Assembly (NCBI GenBank): GCA_026398735.1
Contig: JAPLSH010000009.1
Span: 105,019-169,018, forward strand
Source: Pseudomonadota bacterium
GTDB lineage: Bacteria; Pseudomonadota; Gammaproteobacteria; Steroidobacterales; Steroidobacteraceae
DNA: 64,000 nucleotides
Reading direction: 5' to 3'
The number at the start of each line of letters is the position of its first letter. Position 1 is the stretch's first letter. Under the pieces are notes generated by a model. That model saw only the letters and a list, made by a program, of their open reading frames with translations. It had not been told where the DNA came from and ran no database searches. A program made the translations under genes and the position numbers. Shown here piece by piece: positions 35,258-43,851 of this stretch.

Positions 35258-37768
35258 TTAGAAGTGGAAATCCACCGTCAGTGCGTACTCGCGCGGCCGG
35301 CCGATCGTATTGAAGTTGATCTGCTCGGCGTAGCTGAAGAAGCCTGAGTTGGCATAGAACGAGTTAGTCAGGTTGCTGCCACTGAGTGAGGCAGTCCAGT
35401 TCTTACCCGAGTCGTACACCATGCGCGCATCGAGCATGTTGTAGGCCTCTTGCACACGCTGCTGAATCTCGTTCGAGAACAGCACGTACTTGTCGGTACG
35501 CGTAAAATCGATACGCGGCGTCAGCTTGGCACCGTTGGCCAGGGCAAAGGCGTACTGCGCACCCATGTTCAAGGTCATCTTCGGTGCGCCCGGGAAAGCT
35601 GCGCCCTTCGACACGGCCGGCAATGCACCGGTACCGGCCAGACCCAGCTCGGTGTACTCCGTCTTGAGGTAACCGAAGTTGAAGTTAGCGCGGAACTCAC
35701 GGGTCGGCACCCACAAGCCCTCGAACTCCAGACCCTGTACCGCAGCCTTGCTCACGACCGTGGTGAACAATGCCGGGTACACAAACAGGTCGGGCTTGCC
35801 GTCCTGGTTGCGATCGGTCTGCGTGGCAGAACCCGCTACAGAGCCGTTGATCTGCGGATAGTAGGTGGCGATGTACTGGCTGACCTGCACACCGTCCCAA
35901 TCGGTCTTGAAGGCCGTGATGTTGGTGCGCACCGAACGGTCAAACCAGTCAGCACGCAAACCGACTTCCATGTTCTTCGAACGCTCCGGACCATAAGGAA
36001 TTGCGCCAATCGTGATGTCCTTGTGCACCGCATAGTTGGCGGCAATCGACGACTGACCACCGGCCGAGAAGCCCTCGGAATAACCGGCATAGGTCATGAC
36101 CGAGGGATTCCACTGGTACTGCACCGTAAGGCGCTTGGTCATCGAATCAAACTCAAGCTTGGTCGCAGCACGGTTCTCACCGGACTGAGCGAACATGCTG
36201 CCATAGGCCGTCATCTGCGGCATAACCGGTGCCGAGTAGGTCGGAATCAGACCATAGCTGGAGTTGCGCTCGTTGCTGTTGCGCAGGCCAGCGGCGACCG
36301 TCAGCTTGTCGGTTGCCCGCCAAGTCACGTCGACGAATTCAGCCACGCCCTCAACAACCGACTTGTTGAGCGTGTCAGAGTTGGAGTTGGCCCAGTTGCC
36401 AAACAGACTCTGCGTCACACCCTGACCGCCAGCGATGGAACGGGTGCGCAAGGCCAGGCAATTGTCTTTCTGCACCTGAGTAATCAGGCCACGACCCGGT
36501 GCCGTCGCACGCGTACCCCACATGTCGCAGGTCATCTCGGGCAGGCCGCCAGTCCAGGTGCGACCCCAGTTCTGCTCCTGCCACCAGAACCCACCGACCA
36601 CCCAATCAAACTTCTGATGAGACCCGAGGATCTGGAGCTCTTCGGAGATCTGGCGGTTCTTGGCGCGGAAGCTGCGCTCGAGCATGTGGACTTCTGCCAC
36701 CGCGTCAAAGTCGGTCTGCACCACGCGTTCGCTGGTGCGGAAGCCAGCAATCGAACGCACCTTGAGCCAGTCGTTCACATCGAATTTCAGATCCAAGGTC
36801 TGGCGGCGCAGATCAATCTTGAGACCTTCGTTGACCCAGTCCATGGCCGTCTGGTTATTAGCCAAGGCACCCTGGCCTGTGCAAGACGTCGCGCAGCTGT
36901 AGTCGATACCGATGTTGGCATAGGCCTGAGCCTGCGGATTGGTCTGATAGCCGGTGGCGGCAAAGAACTGGCGAGGGCCGATCTCGTTGACCGTACGTGC
37001 CGGACCAAAGCGATTCACATCGGTAATTTCATAGTTGTAGCGGGCGCTGAAGCCATCAAAAGGCTTCCACAACAAATCGCCGCGATACAGCTGATCGTTG
37101 ACGTCGCCATAGGCGGCATCAATCTTGGTGCTCTGCAAGAAGCCCTTGCGCTTCTGTGTTGAGCCCGTGAGTTTCAATGAGAGTGTGTCTAACAACGGCA
37201 GATCTACCGTGGCACGCATGTCATGACGATCAAAGGTGCCAAGTGTGCCGCTGACCTTGCCACCAAACTCACCAGTGGGAGCCTTGGTGACGTACTGAAT
37301 GGCGCCGCCCATGGCGTTCTTGCCGAACAGCGTGCCCTGCGGACCGCGCAGCACTTCGATGCGCTCGATATCCAGCACACCTTGGGTCAACAGGCCGTCG
37401 GTAGATGACTGCCACACACCATCAACATACACCGCCACACCGGGCAGACCACGTACGCGGAAGTTGCCTTGTGCCTCGCCCGTGGCGCCGCCACCGAGCA
37501 CAGACAGGTTGGGGATGACTGAGTTGAGCTCGCCGAGCGATTCGATGCCGCGGCTTTCCAGCTCCGGGCCACCGATTGCCGTGATGGCGATAGGCACTTG
37601 CTGCAGCGTTTCTTCGCGGCGGCGTGCAGTCACGATCACTTCAGAAATAAGCGACTCGCTGACAGCAGGCGCTTGCTGCGCCACGACCGGCTCAGGCATT
37701 GCAGCACACGCGGCAACGGCCATGGCCACTGCCAAGCTCACCTTTGAGCGACTAAACGTCCTATCCAT
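35258..37768 (-). CDS. TonB-dependent outer-membrane receptor
   Basis: The 836-residue protein has a signal peptide (SKVSLAVAMAVAACAAMPEPVVAQ) and a TonB-box-like ISEVIVTARRREE. A plug domain follows (LESRGIESLGELNSVIPNLS, VLDIERIEVLRGPQGTLFG, NAMGGAIQYVTKAP), then a long beta barrel ending in ALTVDFHF with terminal Phe. It imports a scarce or large substrate through the outer membrane using TonB energy. There is no N-terminal secretin/TonB signalling domain, so it is not a FecA-type transducer. In this island it is the likely uptake port for the catabolic substrate, not necessarily for iron. Confidence 0.94.
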   Translation of the reverse strand: MDRTFSRSKVSLAVAMAVAACAAMPEPVVAQQAPAVSESLISEVIVTARRREETLQQVPIAITAIGGPELESRGIESLGELNSVIPNLSVLGGGATGEAQGNFRVRGLPGVAVYVDGVWQSSTDGLLTQGVLDIERIEVLRGPQGTLFGKNAMGGAIQYVTKAPTGEFGGKVSGTLGTFDRHDMRATVDLPLLDTLSLKLTGSTQKRKGFLQSTKIDAAYGDVNDQLYRGDLLWKPFDGFSARYNYEITDVNRFGPARTVNEIGPRQFFAATGYQTNPQAQAYANIGIDYSCATSCTGQGALANNQTAMDWVNEGLKIDLRRQTLDLKFDVNDWLKVRSIAGFRTSERVVQTDFDAVAEVHMLERSFRAKNRQISEELQILGSHQKFDWVVGGFWWQEQNWGRTWTGGLPEMTCDMWGTRATAPGRGLITQVQKDNCLALRTRSIAGGQGVTQSLFGNWANSNSDTLNKSVVEGVAEFVDVTWRATDKLTVAAGLRNSNERNSSYGLIPTYSAPVMPQMTAYGSMFAQSGENRAATKLEFDSMTKRLTVQYQWNPSVMTYAGYSEGFSAGGQSSIAANYAVHKDITIGAIPYGPERSKNMEVGLRADWFDRSVRTNITAFKTDWDGVQVSQYIATYYPQINGSVAGSATQTDRNQDGKPDLFVYPALFTTVVSKAAVQGLEFEGLWVPTREFRANFNFGYLKTEYTELGLAGTGALPAVSKGAAFPGAPKMTLNMGAQYAFALANGAKLTPRIDFTRTDKYVLFSNEIQQRVQEAYNMLDARMVYDSGKNWTASLSGSNLTNSFYANSGFFSYAEQINFNTIGRPREYALTVDFHF

Positions 37769-37867
37769 ATCATGTCCCCTCAGTTTTGTTGTTCTGAAAC
37801 ACTCGCGTTGTCATCCCGGCGCGACGCAGACCGATCCCTTGGTCTTACCGCCGCACCACCCGTTAAA

Positions 37868-38644
37868 TCATTTGCAGGCTTTCGGAAACCACTTGCTGTT
37901 GTCTGGCTCCCGACGGAAATTTGAACTGGTGATGAAGCGGCCAGTCAGATAGACCGGATCCTCTACCACCGTCGTCACCACAAACCACTCGGCGCCAGCT
38001 GGCGTCTTAAAGCGATCAAAATATTCTGTGACTGTGGCTTTGTCGCCATAGGGCACGCCATTGCGGCGCAACCACCCCGGCGACAGGTTGCTGGTACGCA
38101 CCAGCAACGAACCACCCTCGGGTGCAGCCGCACCACCACCGCCACCGCCACCGCCGGGTGCGCGCAGCGTGCGCTCCCACTGCGCCAGCGAATGCCCTTG
38201 CAACGAAGGCGCACCCGCAGCAGCCGCGGCATCAAAGCGCAAGCGACGAACCTGCTGGCCGGCATCGGTTTCGAGTTTGAGTACGTTCTCGCCTTCCCAA
38301 CTGATGCGCACGCGCAGCGGCAATCGCATCAAACCGGCAGCGCCATAGGCCTTGCAAGAACCATCCTCTGCAGGCGTCCACTCGCCTGCGACGCGGCGTG
38401 CCTCGGCACTCATTACCGCAGCGACACTGGCGTAATCACCCTTGGGCGGCGTGACCATGCGCCAGCGCCACTCTTCGTTAATGATGGCAACCCACTGGCC
38501 GGCCAAGTCGATAGGCGCAGCCGCACGAGGCGACTGTGCCGCAGGGCTGGCAGGTGCAGCGGCATTGACTGACGTGCATGTCAGAGCCAGCAACAGGCCA
38601 GCATGCAGTCCCTGACGAAAAATCGAAGTGTTGTGAACAGCCAT
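37868..38644 (-). CDS. Exported protein of unknown function, paralogue of 39695-40549
   Basis: The 258-residue protein has a signal peptide (HAGLLLALTCTSVNAAA). The mature part begins IDLAGQWVAIINEEW and ends with the shared block GWLRRNGVPYGDKATVTEYF and VVEDPVYLTGRFITSSNF. The same block appears in the product at 39695-40549, so the two are paralogues. Between them is a Gly-rich linker of eight Gly. The function is unknown; such proteins recur in catabolic clusters of proteobacteria. The ATG at 38644 follows AGGAGG, four bases after the MBL-fold gene stop. The TonB receptor gene follows 100 bases later. Confidence 0.8.
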   Translation of the reverse strand: MAVHNTSIFRQGLHAGLLLALTCTSVNAAAPASPAAQSPRAAAPIDLAGQWVAIINEEWRWRMVTPPKGDYASVAAVMSAEARRVAGEWTPAEDGSCKAYGAAGLMRLPLRVRISWEGENVLKLETDAGQQVRRLRFDAAAAAGAPSLQGHSLAQWERTLRAPGGGGGGGGAAAPEGGSLLVRTSNLSPGWLRRNGVPYGDKATVTEYFDRFKTPAGAEWFVVTTVVEDPVYLTGRFITSSNFRREPDNSKWFPKACK

Positions 38645-38648
38645 GCGA

Positions 38649-39689
38649 TCAGTCCTCCTGCTTGGCCGGAGCCTTGACGCCGCGATACACGGCTTCGACA
38701 AACTGCTCTGTGGTCCAGCGGCCAGTGGTCTGACCCCAGCGACCGTCGTAATCGAGGGTTGGTCGAGTGGCCTTGACCTGTTGAATCGTCAGCCCCTTGG
38801 CCACTGATGCCCGCACCCGATCACGGATGATGGTGAGCATGTCGCGGTACTCGACAACATCAGCCTCATCGGTCAACCGACCATGCCCCGGAATAATCAT
38901 CGTGCCGCCTTCTTGTTTGTCGGCAGGCACTGCGATCTGCAATATGCGATTCAGAGCGTCGATCACACCATCGATGTGCCCGCCACGCGCCTCGTCGATG
39001 AACGGGTAGCTGTTCATGTTCAGCAGGTCGCCGGCAACAATCACATCGGAGCGGCGAAAGTGCACCAGCATGTCGCCATCGGTGTGGGCATGCGGTATGT
39101 GGACCATCTGCACGGCCTCACCATTGAAGCCGAAATCAAACAGCTCGCCCGGAAAGGCATCGTCTGGCATTGCAGCAGACGGCAGATCTTTGATCTCTGC
39201 CATGCGATCCAACACACCGGACGTGGCAATGATCGTGGCACCAGCAGCCTCACCACCACGGGCACCGACGTCGCGCGCCACATTGCCGCCGATCACCTGG
39301 CGACCGGCAGAGCGCAGGCGTGCGTTACCACCGATATGGTCATCGTGAACATGCGTGTTGAGTATGTAGCGAATGGGCTTGTCGCCCGAGATGCGGGCGA
39401 TTTCTGCAATGAGCGCCTCGGCGCCTGCTGCAAACTGCGTATCGACCACCAGCACGCCGGCATCACCCACCTGCACGGTGACGTTGCCGCCTTGGCCGAC
39501 AATCACCCAGATATTGCCGGCCACGTGCATAGAACGCAGTGCAGGTGCCGCTGCTGCAGGCTGCGCTGCAGCTGCAGCACGCGCCGGCTGCGCCGCCGCA
39601 GCCTCAGGTGAGATAAGAAGTAGCGCTGCACTGGCCAGACCAGCGATGAAGGGCAAGTGCCGCGCAGTTGATGAGTTGAAGTGGTTCAT
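38649..39689 (-). CDS. Exported metallo-beta-lactamase-fold hydrolase
   Basis: The 346-residue protein has a signal peptide (LPFIAGLASAALLLISPEAAA) followed by an Ala/Pro/Gln-rich linker and an MBL domain. Its metal ligands are complete: HVHDDH, His in HIPHAHTDGD, Asp in VIVAGDLLN and His in IIPGHGRL. It is a periplasmic binuclear-zinc-type hydrolase; the family includes lactonases, esterases and others, so the substrate is open. It starts at the ATG at 39689 or at GTG 39698, which overlaps the upstream stop. It lies between the two paralogous exported proteins, probably all one operon. Confidence 0.88.
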   Translation of the reverse strand: MNHFNSSTARHLPFIAGLASAALLLISPEAAAAQPARAAAAAQPAAAAPALRSMHVAGNIWVIVGQGGNVTVQVGDAGVLVVDTQFAAGAEALIAEIARISGDKPIRYILNTHVHDDHIGGNARLRSAGRQVIGGNVARDVGARGGEAAGATIIATSGVLDRMAEIKDLPSAAMPDDAFPGELFDFGFNGEAVQMVHIPHAHTDGDMLVHFRRSDVIVAGDLLNMNSYPFIDEARGGHIDGVIDALNRILQIAVPADKQEGGTMIIPGHGRLTDEADVVEYRDMLTIIRDRVRASVAKGLTIQQVKATRPTLDYDGRWGQTTGRWTTEQFVEAVYRGVKAPAKQED

Positions 39690-39694
39690 GCGGA

Positions 39695-40549
39695 TCACCG
39701 TGCTGCCGGCTTGGGCAGCGTGTCGAGATACTCAGGCATGGCTGTGGCCGCGCCGCCGCGCACTGCCTCTACGGGAATGTTGTGGCGCTTTGCGAACTCA
39801 TCGCTGGCATGGTTGGCGCCAGGCAGGTGATGCGGCACAACACTGCGCGGCCGCTCAATCTCAATGGCATAGCGGCAGGGATAGGGATCGATGATGCCGT
39901 TGAGCACCAACTGATAGTTGGTAGTGCGCACAACCGCCTCGGTGAGATACACCGGGTCTTCGACCATGTAGACATGAGTCAGGATGTCGCCGTGGCGGAT
40001 AAAGCGCTCCTGCATATGAGTGCGATCACTGAGCGCCAAGCCATTGCGTCGGATCCAGCCAGCCTTGATGCGGTCGGTGTCTACCACCAGCACATCGCCC
40101 TCAAGACGCCCCTGGGAAAACCCCTGCCAGGTATGCGCCGCAAAGTCCGGAGGCGGTGCCTTGCCGTTGAGCCACAAAAACCGGCGCTGCTCCTGCCACT
40201 GGATCTGCGTGTTGAATTTGATCAGCTGAAGCGTGACTGGGTCGCGGTCTTCCCAGATGCGCATCTGTCCCACACCGCGCGTACCGTAATTGGCTGGATG
40301 CGGTTTGCACTGATGCTCAGGCACCGTAAGGATGTTCGGATCCCAGCTGTCGGCGCGCATGCGCGCTGCATCGTTGATGGGCAGGCCCAGAAAATCGCCC
40401 TGGTCTGGGCCCGGCACTCGCTCGGGTTGATCTTCATGGAAGACGGGATACCAGATGCCTTGCAGGTCGAGCGACCAGGCTGCTGTAGCAGTCGCACACA
40501 ACAGTGCTGTGGTCAGCACGCGTGCGCCAAATCGAAGTGGGCGATGCAT
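39695..40549 (-). CDS. Exported protein of unknown function, paralogue of 37868-38644
   Basis: The 284-residue protein has a signal peptide (FGARVLTTALLCATATAAWS) and a mature part starting DLQGIWYPVFHEDQ. Its C-terminal half contains AGWIRRNGLALSDRTHMQER and YMVEDPVYLTEAVVRTTNY, homologous to the block in the 37868-38644 product. It is periplasmic, with Trp/His/Asp-rich conserved stretches (IWEDRDPVTLQ), and unrecognised. The ATG at 40549 follows the membrane-protein pair with a 23-base gap. The longer ORF upstream overlaps that gene and is rejected. Confidence 0.8.
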   Translation of the reverse strand: MHRPLRFGARVLTTALLCATATAAWSLDLQGIWYPVFHEDQPERVPGPDQGDFLGLPINDAARMRADSWDPNILTVPEHQCKPHPANYGTRGVGQMRIWEDRDPVTLQLIKFNTQIQWQEQRRFLWLNGKAPPPDFAAHTWQGFSQGRLEGDVLVVDTDRIKAGWIRRNGLALSDRTHMQERFIRHGDILTHVYMVEDPVYLTEAVVRTTNYQLVLNGIIDPYPCRYAIEIERPRSVVPHHLPGANHASDEFAKRHNIPVEAVRGGAATAMPEYLDTLPKPAAR

Positions 40550-40572
40550 GAGCTTGAGTCCCCCAGAGAGTT

Positions 40573-41079
40573 TCACAGCGTGTTTTTGCCGGTAAATGCA
40601 ATGAAACGGCCAGTCCAGATCACGCCGAACCACAGCAGCAGCGATGCTGCAGCAATCAGGCGTGCCTGCAGCGGCGCACTAGCACCAGCCGGCAGCTGGC
40701 GCACTTGGCGCGACAGACCAAAGTAAAAAAGCAGAATGTTGACGCCTGCAATCACGATCAGCAGCATCTTGAGCCGGTAGGCTCCGTTCATCAGATACGG
40801 CAGCGGATCCGAGCTGATGAAGCCAATGCCTGTAATGACATTGAGGATCAAGCCGGCCACGCCGATCGGTTGGAACTTGTGCAATGCCGGCAGCGGCAGG
40901 CCGCGAGCAAAGCCCAGCACCCGCAGGTCGATGATCCCCACAGCACCGACCAGCATCGCCATGCCCATGAAATGCAGCACCTCAAAGGCCGGAAACAGCC
41001 ACGGTATGCCGCGCATCGCCACGCCAGCAAAGCTGTCGTGCAACAGCACAATGAGCCATGAATCTTGAGTGAAGGTCAT
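40573..41079 (-). CDS. DUF6644-like membrane protein, copy 2
   Basis: The 168-residue protein has four predicted membrane helices: PWLFPAFEVLHFMGMAMLVG, FQPIGVAGLILNVITGIGF, LLIVIAGVNILLFYFGL and IAAASLLLWFGVIWTGRFI. His residues in FEVLHF and the LRVLG stretch after the first helix are shared with the preceding gene product, so the pair is duplicated. The pattern fits DUF6644 membrane proteins, possibly haem-binding (inference from a paired-His arrangement). It starts 13 bases after the stop of copy 1. Confidence 0.78.
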   Translation of the reverse strand: MTFTQDSWLIVLLHDSFAGVAMRGIPWLFPAFEVLHFMGMAMLVGAVGIIDLRVLGFARGLPLPALHKFQPIGVAGLILNVITGIGFISSDPLPYLMNGAYRLKMLLIVIAGVNILLFYFGLSRQVRQLPAGASAPLQARLIAAASLLLWFGVIWTGRFIAFTGKNTL

Positions 41080-41092
41080 TGGGCAGGCCGCG

Positions 41093-41560
41093 TCAGAAGT
41101 AGGCCATGAGGCGGCCGGACACAATGGCCACGGCCCACAACCCGATGGATGACCCGGCAGCAAGCCGTACGCCCGACGGTGCATCCGCGGTCGCAGCTCC
41201 AGCGTGCCGCAGATAGCGCTGCACAGGCACGGCCAAGCCGATCGCCAACAACACAGAGGCAATCTTGATGCGGAAGTTGGTGCTGCCGTAGTAGCGCTCG
41301 GCATCAGACGCAAAAATGAGCAAGCCGGTGACGAGGTTGAGCAGGAAGGCCCACCACACCAATTTCATCAGCGGCCTCATAGCCGTCAGGGACAACTGAG
41401 TGACGTTACCCAGAACGCGCAGATCCACCAGCACCAGCACCCCAACCACGACCGCCAACCCGGTGGTATGCAGGGTCAAAACGACGGGATAGCCGTAGCT
41501 GGACTGAAGCATCCAGGCGGCAAAATCGCTTTCCTGTAGGGCTTGGAGCAAAGCCTGCAA
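41093..41560 (-). CDS. DUF6644-like membrane protein, copy 1
   Basis: The 155-residue protein has four predicted membrane helices (for example GYPVVLTLHTTGLAVVVGVL and LVWWAFLLNLVTGLLIFA). The layout mirrors its neighbour: a His-containing first helix, then VDLRVLGN, an N-x-VTG helix, a K-containing third helix and a last helix ending SGRLMAYF. I class it as DUF6644-like. It probably forms a complex with copy 2. A 237-bp gap separates it from the MFS gene; it likely has its own promoter there, with a strong hairpin before it. Confidence 0.78.
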   Translation of the reverse strand: MQALLQALQESDFAAWMLQSSYGYPVVLTLHTTGLAVVVGVLVLVDLRVLGNVTQLSLTAMRPLMKLVWWAFLLNLVTGLLIFASDAERYYGSTNFRIKIASVLLAIGLAVPVQRYLRHAGAATADAPSGVRLAAGSSIGLWAVAIVSGRLMAYF

Positions 41561-41749
41561 AAGGCTTCCCTTGTGGCTGCGTACGGCATCTGGCGCGGCG
41601 CCGGCGACGCTGCGGTTCAGTGCTGTTGTACTGGATACGCATTAACCGCAAAAGCGTCGACATTGCGCAGGCAGATGCTGTTGCTGGATCAAGACAAGGT
41701 GTGCTGCAACGACACGGAACGTATCGGAGCGAAACGCCCCAACCGGACC

Positions 41750-41781
41750 TGCGCCAGGGCGGTCAGACCGCTCCCGGCGCA
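41750..41781 (-). terminator. Strong hairpin downstream of MFS gene
   Basis: TGCGCC (41750-41755) pairs with GGCGCA (41776-41781) and inside it GCGGT pairs with ACCGC, so a 32-base stem-loop forms just after the MFS stop. It lacks a U-tract, so it may be a processing or partial-termination site between the MFS and DUF6644 transcripts. Confidence 0.4.
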
Positions 41782-41797
41782 GAGCCACCAGGGCAGG

Positions 41798-43036
41798 TCA
41801 GCCCGCGGCGGCAGCTCGGCGGGCCAACACTCGCGGCGCCGTCTCCGGCAGGCCCAGCGCCAGCAACACGATCAGCACGGCCAGCACTGCCAGCATCCAG
41901 ATCGGCGCGCTCAACCCGTACCGGTCCGCCAGATCTCCGGCCAGCCAGGGCCCGAACACGCCGCCGAGGATTTCGCTGATGCCCATGGTCAGACTCATGA
42001 CAGTGGCCTGACGGCCCGGACCGACCAACTCGGAAGGTATGGTGGCCATACACAGCGGGAACAGACCGCTCATGGCCGCGCCGATGGCGATGCTAGCCAC
42101 CAAAGGCAAAGTCGCGGTGCCACTGCTGGACAAGATGCCCAGCGGCAAAGCCAGGCCCAGCAGCGCCGCGATGATGCACACCGGCCGGCGACCGAACCGG
42201 TCGGAGGAGCCTGGGACCAGGAAGGCAATGGCGATGGATGCAAAGCCAAAGGTAGCCATGATCCAGCTCATGCCAGAGGCATCTAGGCCGCGCACCTGCA
42301 GCAGATAGCTGGGTGTGAACACGCTAAACACCACCAAAAAGGCCACCAGCAACACCGACTGCACAATGCACAGCGCAATGCGCGGATTACGCAGCAAGGC
42401 CAGCGCACCACCTTCGGCGACCAGTGCTTGCTTGGCGGCGGCCTTATCGGCCGGTGCCGGTTCGCGCACCAGCCAAGCAATGAGTAAGGCCATCAAGAAG
42501 CCCGGCAATGCCGACAGGAAAAACGCATTGCGCCAGCCGTAGCTGGCGGCAATGGCGACGATGACGATGGGGCCTAAGGAATTGGCGATGATGTTAGCGC
42601 CGAAGTTCTGCGCCAGCCCCTGCGCCAGACCGCGCCGTTCCGGTGCGACCTCGGCGGCGATGAGAGTCTGGCTGATCGGCATGATGCCGCCCTCAGCGAT
42701 GCCCATCAGCAACCGCGCGCCCAGCAACGTAATAAAGCCCGTGGCCCAACCTGAGAACACCGAAGCGGCAGAGAACGCCACCGTGGTGACCACCAGAATA
42801 GCCTTGCGGCGGCCGATCGCATCGGACAAGCGCCCGACGAACAAGCCGGCCAAAGCCCAACTAAACGACAACGCACCAGCGATCTGACCGATCTGCGTAT
42901 TGCTCAGCCCCAGCTCAGGGGCGATGAAGGGCGCCAGAAAGTTGAACGCATTACGATCGAAAAACACGATGCCAAAGTTGAAGCTCAGCAACAACACCAG
43001 TATCCACTGGTAGCGCGGATTGGCAGCCATGGTCAT
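41798..43036 (-). CDS. MFS transporter
   Basis: The 412-residue protein shows about twelve membrane helices. It carries the MFS signature GLFVGRLSDAIGRRKAILVV between helices 2 and 3 and the equivalent GSSDRFGRRPVCIIAALLG in the second half. It resembles anion/aromatic or sugar-acid:H+ symporters (ACS/AAHS type) but the substrate is not determined. The start is MTMAAN at 43036 or the in-frame ATG at 43030. It follows the SDR gene after 32 bases in the same orientation, so it likely moves the compound handled by the flanking GMC and SDR enzymes. Confidence 0.9.
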   Translation of the reverse strand: MTMAANPRYQWILVLLLSFNFGIVFFDRNAFNFLAPFIAPELGLSNTQIGQIAGALSFSWALAGLFVGRLSDAIGRRKAILVVTTVAFSAASVFSGWATGFITLLGARLLMGIAEGGIMPISQTLIAAEVAPERRGLAQGLAQNFGANIIANSLGPIVIVAIAASYGWRNAFFLSALPGFLMALLIAWLVREPAPADKAAAKQALVAEGGALALLRNPRIALCIVQSVLLVAFLVVFSVFTPSYLLQVRGLDASGMSWIMATFGFASIAIAFLVPGSSDRFGRRPVCIIAALLGLALPLGILSSSGTATLPLVASIAIGAAMSGLFPLCMATIPSELVGPGRQATVMSLTMGISEILGGVFGPWLAGDLADRYGLSAPIWMLAVLAVLIVLLALGLPETAPRVLARRAAAAG

Positions 43037-43068
43037 TCCCCCTGTCTTTTATTCTTATTGGTCAGCAA

Positions 43069-43851
43069 TCAATGGCGAATAGTGCAAAGCGCTCCGCCAT
43101 CGACGCTCCAGCATGCGCCGTTCACAAAGGATGCGCGCGCAGAGAGCAGAAAAGCTACGGCTTCGCCAACCTCTGCCGGCTTGCCGATGCGCTCCATCGG
43201 CGCAATCTTGCCCAGCGTCTTTTTGCCCAGTTCAACATCACCGTTGAACATGGTGTGCAACATGCCTTCGAGCAGCGGCGTTTCAATCACGCCGGGCAAC
43301 ACGGCATTAACACGCAAGCCACGCCCGGCCAATTCGGCAGCGGCGGTGCGCGTCAGGCCGATGATGCCGTGCTTGCTGGCGTTATAAGCGCAGGCACCAG
43401 CCAAACCACGCTCGCTAGCAATAGAGCCGGTGTTGACCACTGCACCACCGCCCTGCGCGAGCATGACCGGCACCACGTGACGCAGGCCCAAAAAAATACT
43501 GCGCAGGTTGTTGGCAATGATGCGATCAAATTCCAGTTCGTCGTACTGCTCTATGGGGCTGATGCGCCCTTCGCTGCCGGCGTTGTTAAACAAGCCGTCG
43601 ATGCGTCCAAAGGCTTGCTGTGCCTGTCGCACATAAGCCTGCACATCCTCGCTGCGACTGCAGTCGGCGCGGCACATCTCCACTTGCGTGCCCAGCGCAG
43701 CCACTGCAGCGTGCTTTTCCACCAGTCGCTGGCCGTCTATATCAACCAACAACAGGTTGGCGCCCTGCGCCGCCAGCACGCAGGCCGTGGCATGGCCGAT
43801 GGCACCGGCAGCACCGGTGACAATGATCGATTTACCAGTAAGGTCAGTCAT
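43069..43851 (-). CDS. Short-chain dehydrogenase/reductase
   Basis: The 260-residue protein has the SDR pattern: TGAAGAIGHATA cofactor motif, D in LLLVDIDG favouring NAD+, FNNAGSEG, catalytic Ser in NTGSIASERG and Tyr-x3-Lys in YNASKHG, and the C-terminal PGVIETPLLE. It oxidises or reduces an alcohol/ketone pair in the cytoplasm. The ATG at 43851 overlaps the GMC gene's stop region by eight bases, so the two enzymes are coupled and likely act in sequence. The long upstream open frame is a shadow of the GMC gene. Confidence 0.93.
   Translation of the reverse strand: MTDLTGKSIIVTGAAGAIGHATACVLAAQGANLLLVDIDGQRLVEKHAAVAALGTQVEMCRADCSRSEDVQAYVRQAQQAFGRIDGLFNNAGSEGRISPIEQYDELEFDRIIANNLRSIFLGLRHVVPVMLAQGGGAVVNTGSIASERGLAGACAYNASKHGIIGLTRTAAAELAGRGLRVNAVLPGVIETPLLEGMLHTMFNGDVELGKKTLGKIAPMERIGKPAEVGEAVAFLLSARASFVNGACWSVDGGALCTIRH

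Noticed and set aside
35450..37162. Long plus-strand open frame opposite the TonB receptor gene
   Set aside because: It is exactly antisense to a clear receptor gene, has no domain or start signal, and such frames arise from high GC third positions.
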